From NCBI GenBank assembly GCA_019454915.1, contig JACFNM010000004.1, positions 1 to 23,484 on the forward strand: a DNA stretch of 23,484 nt. The letters are read 5' to 3'. Source of the DNA: Chitinophagaceae bacterium. GTDB lineage: Bacteria; Bacteroidota; Bacteroidia; Chitinophagales; Chitinophagaceae. Positions 16,723-23,484 of this stretch are shown in pieces. A program made the position numbers and the translations under genes. Each line of letters begins with the position of its first letter. Position 1 is the first letter of the stretch. The notes under the pieces are model-generated. The model searched no databases, was not told the origin of the DNA, and saw only the letters and a program-made list of their open reading frames with translations.

Positions 16723-17508
16723 ATGAATTTATCTATCAGAGGTAAAGCGGCTATCGTCTGCGGAAGCACACAAGGTATAGGGTTAGCCATTGCCAGGGAA
16801 TTGGCAGAACTTGGCGCAACCTGCGTATTGCTTTCCCGAAACGAAGATCGGCTCAGGCAGGCTGTAAAACAGCTACCTGTTCCTTTCGCGCAGGAGCACG
16901 GTTTTCAGGTTGCCGACTTCAATGTTACATCCCGGGTAAAGAAAGCGGTTGAGACTATTGTGGGTAACCATCACATCCATATATTAATCAACAATACCGG
17001 CGGGCCTGACGCAGGCGCTATTACTCAGGCCAAACCTGAAGACTTTGAGCATGCATTCAGGCAGCATCTTATTAACAATCAAATACTCGCCCAGGCTGTT
17101 CTTCCGGGGATGAAGCAGGAAGGCTACGGCAGAATCATCAACATCCTGTCCACCTCGGTAAGAATCCCCATTGACAATTTGGGAGTTTCAAATACCATCA
17201 GAGCCGCGGTCGCCTCCTGGGCTAAAACCCTGTCCAATGAAGTGGGTCAGTACAATATAACCGTCAACAATGTTCTCCCCGGCTCCACCAGAACGGCACG
17301 ACTTGAGTCTATCATAGCGGAAATCGCACAAACAAGAAAAGTCGGTATTGATATGATTGAAAAGGAAATGGAGGGAAGGATACCGATGAAACGATTTGGC
17401 CGGCCCGAAGAAATTGCCAACATGGTGGCGTTCCTGGCTTCCCCGGCTGCGTCTTATATCAACGGCGCCAGCATTCCCGTGGACGGGGGAAGAACGGGGA
17501 GTATATAA
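16723..17508 (+). CDS. SDR-family oxidoreductase with atypical active site
   Basis: A 261-residue Rossmann-fold short-chain dehydrogenase. The cofactor loop GSTQGIG is at residues 14-20, the NNTGG segment at 90-94, and a SER pair in LSTSV at 142-146. The canonical YxxxK is replaced: the aligned segment is SNTIR, so Tyr is Ser156 and Lys is Arg160. The C-terminal part is otherwise regular (INGASIPVDGG). The same SNxxR form is known in a subgroup of proteins labelled 3-oxoacyl-ACP reductase-like, whose reaction is not established to my knowledge. It is divergent from the deacetylase and convergent with a normal SDR. Substrate unknown. Confidence 0.88.
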   Translation: MNLSIRGKAAIVCGSTQGIGLAIARELAELGATCVLLSRNEDRLRQAVKQLPVPFAQEHGFQVADFNVTSRVKKAVETIVGNHHIHILINNTGGPDAGAITQAKPEDFEHAFRQHLINNQILAQAVLPGMKQEGYGRIINILSTSVRIPIDNLGVSNTIRAAVASWAKTLSNEVGQYNITVNNVLPGSTRTARLESIIAEIAQTRKVGIDMIEKEMEGRIPMKRFGRPEEIANMVAFLASPAASYINGASIPVDGGRTGSI

Positions 17509-17534
17509 ATGTACAAGGGTTACGCCTGTACATT
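17508..17534. terminator. Hairpin between convergent SDR genes (possible bidirectional terminator)
   Basis: Perfect 8-base arms AATGTACA (17508-17515) and TGTACATT (17527-17534) enclose an 11-base loop in which GG and CC can also pair. It starts on the last base of the plus-strand SDR stop codon and ends nine bases from the stop of the minus-strand SDR. No T-run follows on either side, so it may block read-through or stabilise 3' ends rather than be a classic terminator. Confidence 0.45.
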
Positions 17535-17543
17535 CGTCCAAAC

Positions 17544-18320
17544 TCAATAAGGCGATGGACTCACGCAGGACCAGCCTCCATCCACCACAATGGTTTGCCC
17601 GGTGATCTGCCTGGAAGCCGGCGAAAGCAAGAAGAGAGCGGCATTGGCTATGTCCTGCACTTCACCCGGACGTCCAGTGGGCGTTAAACGACTCCATGTG
17701 GCTACGTAATTCGGGTCTTCCAGCGTACGTTCGGTAAGCGTGGCTCCCGGCGCTATGGCATTTATAGAAATCTTATGTTCGGACAGTTCCACTACCAAGC
17801 CCTTTGCCAGCATTTCCAGGGCGGCCTTGGTCATGCCGTACACCACCAAATCCTTATGCGCCTGATGACCGGTAACCGATGACATAAATACAATACTTCC
17901 TCCGGACTCCTGCTTGACCATTTGCCGCGCTGCCGCCTGGGCAAACAAGAAACTACCTACCAGGTTCAATTGCAGCACCTGTTGCAGCGATTCGGCCGGA
18001 TATTCAAGAAAACTTCCAAACTTCGTAATGCCCGCATTGGCCACAATCATGGTCAGCTTACCAAACCGCTCCACGGTAGTATTGACCATCTCAGCTATAA
18101 AACCCGGTTCGGAAACATCGCCGGCCATTGCCACACAGTTGAAACCCTGTCTATCTATCTTATCAGCGGCTCTCTGCGCCAAATCTTTATCCAAATCGTT
18201 CAAAACAACAGAAGCGCCATGCTCACACAGCGCCTTTACGATTTCAAAGCCTATCCCCTGCCCTGCCCCGGTTACAATAGCAACCTGGCCTTGAAAATGA
18301 TCATGAGAAACGATACCCAT
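17544..18320 (-). CDS. SDR-family NAD(P)-dependent oxidoreductase
   Basis: A 258-residue classical SDR. The cofactor loop TGAGQGIG is at residues 17-24, NAG at 95-97, catalytic Ser148, and YGMTK gives Tyr161 and Lys165. An aspartate-bearing segment after the second strand (LNDLDKD) suggests a preference for NAD over NADP. It starts 36 bases after the dehydratase gene, so the two are probably cotranscribed. Partners of sugar-acid dehydratases in this family oxidise a sugar, an aldonate, or a 2-keto-3-deoxy acid at C4 or C5; which applies here is not clear from sequence. Confidence 0.9.
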   Translation of the reverse strand: MGIVSHDHFQGQVAIVTGAGQGIGFEIVKALCEHGASVVLNDLDKDLAQRAADKIDRQGFNCVAMAGDVSEPGFIAEMVNTTVERFGKLTMIVANAGITKFGSFLEYPAESLQQVLQLNLVGSFLFAQAAARQMVKQESGGSIVFMSSVTGHQAHKDLVVYGMTKAALEMLAKGLVVELSEHKISINAIAPGATLTERTLEDPNYVATWSRLTPTGRPGEVQDIANAALFLLSPASRQITGQTIVVDGGWSCVSPSPY

Positions 18321-18356
18321 TCATGCTAATTTCAAATCCGATAAAATACTTTCTGA

Positions 18357-20069
18357 TTAGTGGGAGTCACGCGTCACTTCACTACCCGATGATCCTTTCA
18401 GAAAATCCAAATCCACTCCGAGATGCGCCTGTTCTACGTGACGCACAAACAGGTTAACATATCCGCGTGTAAACGGCGATGGCGGTATAGATTTTTTTCG
18501 TTTCCGTTCAGCTAACTCTTCATCCGTCACATCCACGTGTAAACTTCTCTTTTCCACGTCAAGCGTAATCATATCACCGTCCTGTATAACCGCGAGATTA
18601 CCTCCCACCGCCGCTTCCGGCGACACGTGCAATACCACGGTTCCAAATCCCGTTCCGCTCATCCTCCCGTCGGATATACGCACCATATCCGTAACACCTT
18701 TAGCGAGTACTTTCTTGGGCAGGCCCATATTACCTACCTCCGGCATACCGGGATAACCGGCGGGTCCTACATTTTTCAAAACCAGCACGCAATGTTCATC
18801 TACGTCCAGGTCAGGGTCATCAATCCTCTTCTTATAATCTTCTATACTCTCAAAAACGACCGCCTTACCGGTATGTTTAAATAAATGAGGACTGGCAGCA
18901 GAGGGTTTGATCACTGCGCCATTTTCGCATACATTGCCTTTTAACACCGCCAATGCCGACACGTCATTAAACGGATTTTTATTTTCGGCAATTACATCCC
19001 TGTTATAACATTCAGCCTCTGCAATATTTTCTCCAATCGTTTTTCCATTAACGGTGATACATTCTTTGTGTAGCCATTGCTCCATCTCTTTCATCAGGGC
19101 AGGTAATCCCCCGGCATAATACATATCCTCCATAAAATATTTGCCGGATGGCTGAAGATTGGCAAGTAGCGGAATGTTGTGAGAAAGCTTATCAAAATCT
19201 TCCATGTCAAGCGGCACCCCTATTCTCCCGGCAATGGCCAGCAAATGCAGAACGAAATTTGTTGACCCCCCGATAGCCGCATTGACCATGATCGCATTTT
19301 CAAACGCTTTTCTGGTAAGCACATCCGACAACCGCAGATTTTCCTTCACCATCTCAACGATGCGGATTCCCGACATCTGCGCCAATACTTTTCTTCTGGA
19401 ATCTGCTGCGGGTATCGCTGCATTTCCGGGCAGGGACAAACCGAGGGACTCTACCATGCTGGCCATGGTAGATGCGGTTCCCATTACGGCACAGTGTCCT
19501 CTGCTTCGGCACATGCAAGCTTCAGCTACTGTCATTTCTTCTTCAGACATGGAACCGGAACGCACGGCCTCACTAAAGCGCCACACATCACTGGTACCAA
19601 TATCTTTACCTTTATATTTACCGGTCAGCATCGGACCACCCGAAACAACTAACGATGGTATATTGACGCTACAAGCTCCCATCACAAGAGAAGGCGTTGT
19701 TTTATCACAACCGCATAACAATACTACGCCGTCCATCGGGTTGGCCCGGATAGACTCCTCCACATCCATGCTTACCAGATTACGGTAAAGCATCGCCGTA
19801 GGTTTTATCAACGTTTCTCCCAAAGACATTACAGGGAATTCAACGGGGAAACCTCCTGCCTCCAGGATACCTCTCCTCACCGATTCAGCCAGTTCGCGAA
19901 AATGGGCATTACAAGGCGTAAGTTCAGACCAGGTATTACAAATACCGATAACCGGCCTCCCTTCAAATTCATAAGACGGGATTCCCTGGTTCTTCATCCA
20001 GGCCCTGTATATAAAGCCGTCTTTACCGGTTTTCCCAAACCAGCCGCGGCTGCGTAGCTCTTTACTCAT
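18357..20069 (-). CDS. IlvD/Edd-family sugar-acid dehydratase (L-arabinonate/D-xylonate type)
   Basis: A 570-residue iron-sulfur dehydratase. The three [2Fe-2S] cysteines of the pentonate dehydratases are present: TPCNAH (Cys53), CGCDKTTP (Cys121) and GHCAVMGTAS (Cys193). The catalytic serine lies in GRMSGTGFGT. The C-terminus (GVDLDFLKG ... DSH) closely follows that of Rhizobium L-arabinonate dehydratase, separating it from IlvD of branched-chain amino acid synthesis and from Edd. It should convert an aldonate to a 2-keto-3-deoxy acid in the cytoplasm. An SDR follows after 36 bases. It lies 110 bases after phnW, with a near-consensus -7 box (20088-20095, minus), so it may have its own promoter. 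The exact sugar acid is unknown. Confidence 0.9.
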   Translation of the reverse strand: MSKELRSRGWFGKTGKDGFIYRAWMKNQGIPSYEFEGRPVIGICNTWSELTPCNAHFRELAESVRRGILEAGGFPVEFPVMSLGETLIKPTAMLYRNLVSMDVEESIRANPMDGVVLLCGCDKTTPSLVMGACSVNIPSLVVSGGPMLTGKYKGKDIGTSDVWRFSEAVRSGSMSEEEMTVAEACMCRSRGHCAVMGTASTMASMVESLGLSLPGNAAIPAADSRRKVLAQMSGIRIVEMVKENLRLSDVLTRKAFENAIMVNAAIGGSTNFVLHLLAIAGRIGVPLDMEDFDKLSHNIPLLANLQPSGKYFMEDMYYAGGLPALMKEMEQWLHKECITVNGKTIGENIAEAECYNRDVIAENKNPFNDVSALAVLKGNVCENGAVIKPSAASPHLFKHTGKAVVFESIEDYKKRIDDPDLDVDEHCVLVLKNVGPAGYPGMPEVGNMGLPKKVLAKGVTDMVRISDGRMSGTGFGTVVLHVSPEAAVGGNLAVIQDGDMITLDVEKRSLHVDVTDEELAERKRKKSIPPSPFTRGYVNLFVRHVEQAHLGVDLDFLKGSSGSEVTRDSH

Positions 20070-20179
20070 GGCAAAAAAATTGTTGCTTAAAGATATGGCT
20101 TTTGACTTAATAAATACACGGCCGGCAACAGGAGATCAACTTTCATCATAACGCTCCAAAAACTCCGATGACTGTCGGG

Positions 20180-21289
20180 CTATACGCTGATGCTATCTCC
20201 TTCCAGTATTTCTTTAATCGCCTGCAACAGGTTTTCTATATCATCCGGAAATATCTGACCGATATTGCCAATCCGAAAAGCATTGGCCTTACTAAGCTTA
20301 CCGGGATAAATCACCAGTCCCCGCTTATTCAATTTCTCGTAAAAATCCGCAAAGTCAAAACGCGGATCTTCCGGGTATAGAAAAGAAGAAATAATATGTC
20401 CCTGAATTTCGGGTTTCAGATATTGCTTAAAGCCCATCGCGTGCATGCCTTCGTCCAGGATTTGCTTATTGGTTTTATACCGATGTTCCCTCGCTTCAAT
20501 ACCTCCTTCCTCTTCCAGTTCCTGCATTGCTTTACGAAACGCCATAATACTCAGGGTAGGCGGCGTAAACCGAAACTGACCATTGGACTCCAATCCCGCC
20601 CACTGATCATATAAATCCAGGCTAAGACTCCGCGCCCGGCCCTTCGCCTTTTCCAATTCTGTTTTTTTACATAAAGCGAACGCAAAGCCCGGCACTCCTT
20701 CAATACATTTATTGGAAGAGGAAACAAGAAAATCAACCTGCATGGCTTTCATATCCATCACCACCCCGCCAAAACTACTCATCGCATCTACGATAAAAAC
20801 CTTACTATACTTTTTGACAACATCGCCTATGGCGGCTATCGGATTGAACAATCCAGTTGTGGTTTCACTATGAATACAGGCCACATGCGTAATATCCGTA
20901 TGTTCCTTCAGAAAGTTTTCAACAGCTTCCGGAGTCACAATACAATCCTCATCAAACCGAAGCACCTCATGATTCAGTTTATGGATTCTTGCCATTTTCG
21001 CGATCCGCTCACCATAAGCGCCATTCGCCAGCACGAGCAATTTATCGTTCTCTCCAATCACACTGCTGATTACACTTTCCACTGCAAAGGTTCCCGACCC
21101 CTGCATAATAACGCATTCATACCCTTCCTCTTTGCTTACATGCGCCAAACGGAGCAGACCATTGCGAATATCTTTCACGGCCCGGATAAATTCATAATCG
21201 CGCGAACCCATATCCTTCAGCATCGCCTGCTTCACCGATAACGAGGTGGACAAAGGTCCGGGAGTAAATAACAGTGGTTGTTGAGACAT
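20180..21289 (-). CDS. phnW: 2-aminoethylphosphonate-pyruvate transaminase
   Basis: A 369-residue class V aminotransferase that moves the amino group of 2-aminoethylphosphonate to pyruvate, giving phosphonoacetaldehyde and alanine. It matches PhnW along its length: LLFTPGPL near the start, GSRD (28-31), VIMQGSGTFAVES (60-72), HSETTTGLFNP (140-150), DAMSSFGG with Asp168, the PLP lysine Lys194 in SSNKCIEGVPG, and Arg339 in AFRIGNIG. Starting at 21289 these fall at the same numbers as in the Salmonella enzyme (168, 194, 340), which supports this start. An ATG at 21317-21319 overlaps the transporter stop as TGATG and would add ten residues; coupling makes it a fair alternative. No phnX is in the window. 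Confidence 0.93.
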   Translation of the reverse strand: MSQQPLLFTPGPLSTSLSVKQAMLKDMGSRDYEFIRAVKDIRNGLLRLAHVSKEEGYECVIMQGSGTFAVESVISSVIGENDKLLVLANGAYGERIAKMARIHKLNHEVLRFDEDCIVTPEAVENFLKEHTDITHVACIHSETTTGLFNPIAAIGDVVKKYSKVFIVDAMSSFGGVVMDMKAMQVDFLVSSSNKCIEGVPGFAFALCKKTELEKAKGRARSLSLDLYDQWAGLESNGQFRFTPPTLSIMAFRKAMQELEEEGGIEAREHRYKTNKQILDEGMHAMGFKQYLKPEIQGHIISSFLYPEDPRFDFADFYEKLNKRGLVIYPGKLSKANAFRIGNIGQIFPDDIENLLQAIKEILEGDSISV

Positions 21290-21318
21290 ATTCAGTATAT
21301 TATGGTTAATACTATGCA

Positions 21319-22632
21319 TCAGATTGCCGGAACTTCTTCCGGAACCATCGCTAATTTTTTCTTTTTCAGGCGAACAGCCGATTGATAAAAAAACAAACCG
21401 GCGCCTGCTAATAACAGAAGGGAGATAACCGTCTGAAAATAAGTGAACTTAATAAGCACCATTGACCAGTTCATCTCTTTCATAAAAAACTCTTTGTACA
21501 GCAGCAGCGCCACGCTTCCAAGATAGCCGATTGAGTCGCAGATATAAACAAAGAATCCTGCATTCGCTTTTATCCGGAAATGCGCTATCAACCGCTCAAA
21601 CAGCGCTATCTGCATCGGCATATAGGCCAGAAATAATCCTGTACCCAGTAACAACATCCACCAGAACGGAGATAGTAAATGTTTCTGAAAGAAAAAAGTA
21701 GCCACTGCCGTCAAAGCGAATCCAATACCTATTACTCCCGTAACTACCCAGAAACCTTTCAGATTATCTTTAATCGCCGAAAAAGTACCAATAACTCCCA
21801 ACACGATTACGCTGGTAATTGCTTCCGTTTGAGTAAATACGTTGCGGTTCCAACCAGGGTCCACTTCATTCCAGATCTCCACCATAAAATTGTCTCTGAA
21901 ATCACGCAACGTTGCCAGAAAAGTGTATAAGGCAACAAAACAAATCAGCCCCCAGCCAAACTGGCGAAAGACATTCTTCTTATCTTCACTGGTCATGGGA
22001 AGCCGGGCAGCTCTTGCCTGAATATCTTCCTGCGTGGGGGCAGGTATTATCGACAGCATCCACACAAAAAAGAGAAACAAAGGAAGAAACAACAGTCCTA
22101 TCACAAAGGGAAGCCAGAACTCCGTTATATTAGGGAACCACCCGTGTACGTCAAAATAAATTGTTTTCAAAATACCGGAGGAAACAATCAGGCTGATACT
22201 CAGACCGATGGCCAGTATCTCCGTAAATTTTCTCCCCTCGAGATAACTAAATACGATTCCCCATATCATCCCTAACGGAAGACCATTCATAAACAGAAAG
22301 ACGAAATTGTAGGGATGAGGGGTCAGTCCAAAAAACAATAAGGCGATCTCTGCAAAAAGAATCAACCCAATAATTAACTGGGTCCGACTGGCGGCCTTCA
22401 GCTCGGAAATCACCTTGATGCCCATGAACTTTGAGACCATGTATCCGAACACCTGCGCTATTATCAGTATCACTTTATAGTTAATTCCCCACAGGGATAA
22501 CCCTTCATAAACTCCCGCATTAAAAGGCTTTCGAAAAGCATACATACAGAAATATGTTCCAAACGCAGCCACCATACACCAGATAATAAAAAATGTCTTT
22601 GAGTTCGCCAGTAGATTTTTGAGAGCCTTCAT
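21319..22632 (-). CDS. DUF5690 major-facilitator membrane protein, candidate phosphonate-linked transporter
   Basis: A 437-residue protein with about 12 hydrophobic segments and an early MYAFRKPF motif (about residues 31-38) like that of the organophosphate:phosphate antiporter branch of the MFS. It matches the DUF5690 family of Bacteroidota, which has no established substrate that I know of. Its stop codon overlaps the longer possible start of phnW, so the two are cotranscribed and probably work together; uptake of 2-aminoethylphosphonate or a related organophosphonate is the natural inference. The ATG at 22632 is chosen over the TTG one codon before. Divergent from pdxJ, 99 bases away. Confidence 0.85.
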   Translation of the reverse strand: MKALKNLLANSKTFFIIWCMVAAFGTYFCMYAFRKPFNAGVYEGLSLWGINYKVILIIAQVFGYMVSKFMGIKVISELKAASRTQLIIGLILFAEIALLFFGLTPHPYNFVFLFMNGLPLGMIWGIVFSYLEGRKFTEILAIGLSISLIVSSGILKTIYFDVHGWFPNITEFWLPFVIGLLFLPLFLFFVWMLSIIPAPTQEDIQARAARLPMTSEDKKNVFRQFGWGLICFVALYTFLATLRDFRDNFMVEIWNEVDPGWNRNVFTQTEAITSVIVLGVIGTFSAIKDNLKGFWVVTGVIGIGFALTAVATFFFQKHLLSPFWWMLLLGTGLFLAYMPMQIALFERLIAHFRIKANAGFFVYICDSIGYLGSVALLLYKEFFMKEMNWSMVLIKFTYFQTVISLLLLAGAGLFFYQSAVRLKKKKLAMVPEEVPAI

Positions 22633-22731
22633 CAACTATCTTTTTGTAAACTTTTGTTTAGCGTGAGTAAATATATCGAAAAATAAAATAAGGAGTGAAA
22701 ATAACAAATAATAAGAAACTAATTTTGGAGT

Positions 22732-23463
22732 ATGCAACATAATACAACACTTTCCGTAAACATCAATAAAATTGCCACCCTGCGCAACAGCCGGGGAGGC
22801 AATAATCCGGACGTCCTGAAAGCGGCAACGGATATTGAGCGCTTTGGTGCGGACGGCATCACCGTTCATCCCCGTCCGGACGAAAGGCATATCCGGTACC
22901 AGGATGTAAGAGACCTAAAGAAGATTATTCATACTGAGTTTAACATCGAAGGAAATTGCCGGGAACAAAAATTTATAGACCTGGTATTAGAGACGAAGCC
23001 CAACCAGGTAACCCTTGTGCCGGATGAACTGGGACAACTAACCAGTGATCATGGATGGGATACGATAAAACACAAAGATTATCTTAAGGAGACTATCCGG
23101 ATTTTTCAGCAGGCAGGCATTCGCGTATCTATTTTTGTTGACCCCGTGATAGAAATGGTTGAAGGCGCAGCAGCAACAGGAACGGACAGAATTGAACTAT
23201 ACACCGAGGCTTATGCCAGAAATTTCCCGGTTAACAGAGAATCTGCGATTGCCCCTTATAAAGCAGCAACCCAAAAAGCCAGAGAATTGGGACTGGGTAT
23301 TAATGCCGGTCATGACCTCGATTTGCACAACCTTGCTTATTTAAAAGAACAGATTCCCTGGTTAGACGAAGTATCTATCGGACACGCGCTGATCTGCGAT
23401 GCCCTGTACCTCGGATTAGAAAATGTAATACAATTGTATAAGCGGCAATTGAAAACAAGCTGA
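22732..23463 (+). CDS. pdxJ: Pyridoxine 5'-phosphate synthase
   Basis: A 243-residue TIM-barrel enzyme, standard length, that condenses 1-deoxyxylulose-5-phosphate with 3-amino-2-oxopropyl phosphate to form pyridoxine 5'-phosphate, the last ring-forming step of the DXP-dependent vitamin B6 route. Family motifs are the N-terminal [13 protein letters not shown] (7-19), phosphate-binding HPRPDERHI (46-54), the catalytic glutamate in NIEG (Glu73), and the C-terminal NAGHDL and [15 protein letters not shown]. The ATG at 22732 follows TTTTGGAGT. The gene is complete and ends 21 bases before the window edge. Its divergent neighbour operon encodes PhnW, a PLP enzyme, though pdxJ itself is housekeeping. 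Confidence 0.97.
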   Translation: MQHNTTLSVNINKIATLRNSRGGNNPDVLKAATDIERFGADGITVHPRPDERHIRYQDVRDLKKIIHTEFNIEGNCREQKFIDLVLETKPNQVTLVPDELGQLTSDHGWDTIKHKDYLKETIRIFQQAGIRVSIFVDPVIEMVEGAAATGTDRIELYTEAYARNFPVNRESAIAPYKAATQKARELGLGINAGHDLDLHNLAYLKEQIPWLDEVSIGHALICDALYLGLENVIQLYKRQLKTS

Positions 23464-23484
23464 TGGCATAAATATTGAACTCAT

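Noticed and set aside
18357..20069. Dehydratase as IlvD of branched-chain amino acid synthesis
   Set aside because: The C-terminal segment and the cysteine contexts match pentonate dehydratases, and no ilv genes are adjacent.
1..23484. Search for tRNA or rRNA genes, CRISPR repeats, insertion sequences and attachment sites
   Set aside because: No cloverleaf-like segments, regular short repeats, transposase genes or flanking terminal repeats were seen by eye; intergenic spaces are all under 300 bases.

Overview
The window looks like chromosomal DNA of a Bacteroidota species, probably of the Chitinophagaceae/Sphingobacteriales type. The reasons are protein families that belong largely to that phylum (a DUF5690 major-facilitator protein, a stand-alone DUF3347 lipoprotein, an ImuA/ImuB/DnaE2 cassette of the phylum's form), AT-rich leaders with almost no Shine-Dalgarno sequences, and several TAnnTTTG elements, the -7 box of the Bacteroidota primary sigma factor. 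No rRNA, tRNA, IS element or CRISPR array was seen.

Layout. (1) 1-1167, minus: the N-terminal 389 residues of a DEAH/SNF2 helicase of the kind found in phage-defence loci (DrmD-like), cut by the window edge and clearly AT-richer than its neighbours. (2) 1311-6817, minus: the operon imuA-imuB-dnaE2, a complete SOS-type mutagenic translesion-synthesis cassette, with an inverted repeat and direct repeats just upstream of imuA. (3) 7062-9587: a ROK-family sugar kinase (minus) divergent from a FucP/GluP-type sugar:H+ symporter (plus), followed by a strong terminator. (4) 9740-12526, plus: glgA and glgC, then a terminator. Regions 3 and 4 can be read as glucose uptake, phosphorylation and storage as glycogen. 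(5) 12664-14954: a DoxX membrane protein (minus), an ABC-transporter ATPase with no permease beside it, and an FKBP-type prolyl isomerase lipoprotein (plus). (6) 15097-16601, minus: a polysaccharide-deacetylase lipoprotein and a DUF3347 lipoprotein with a Cys/Met-rich probable copper site. (7) 16723-18320: two convergent short-chain dehydrogenases, one canonical and one lacking the catalytic Tyr and Lys. (8) 18357-22632, minus: a DUF5690 transporter, 2-aminoethylphosphonate transaminase phnW, and an IlvD/Edd-family sugar-acid dehydratase that is followed by the canonical SDR of region 7. (9) 22732-23463, plus: pdxJ (pyridoxine 5'-phosphate synthase), divergent from the transporter.

The points most worth a second look are the defence-type helicase at the left edge, the transporter-phnW pair without a phosphonatase gene, the ROK kinase that has lost all three zinc-binding cysteines, the catalytically atypical SDR, and the repeats upstream of imuA. 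No gene cluster here is clearly a wholly new system. The strongest candidate for new biology is the DUF5690-phnW pair as a 2-aminoethylphosphonate uptake and use unit.
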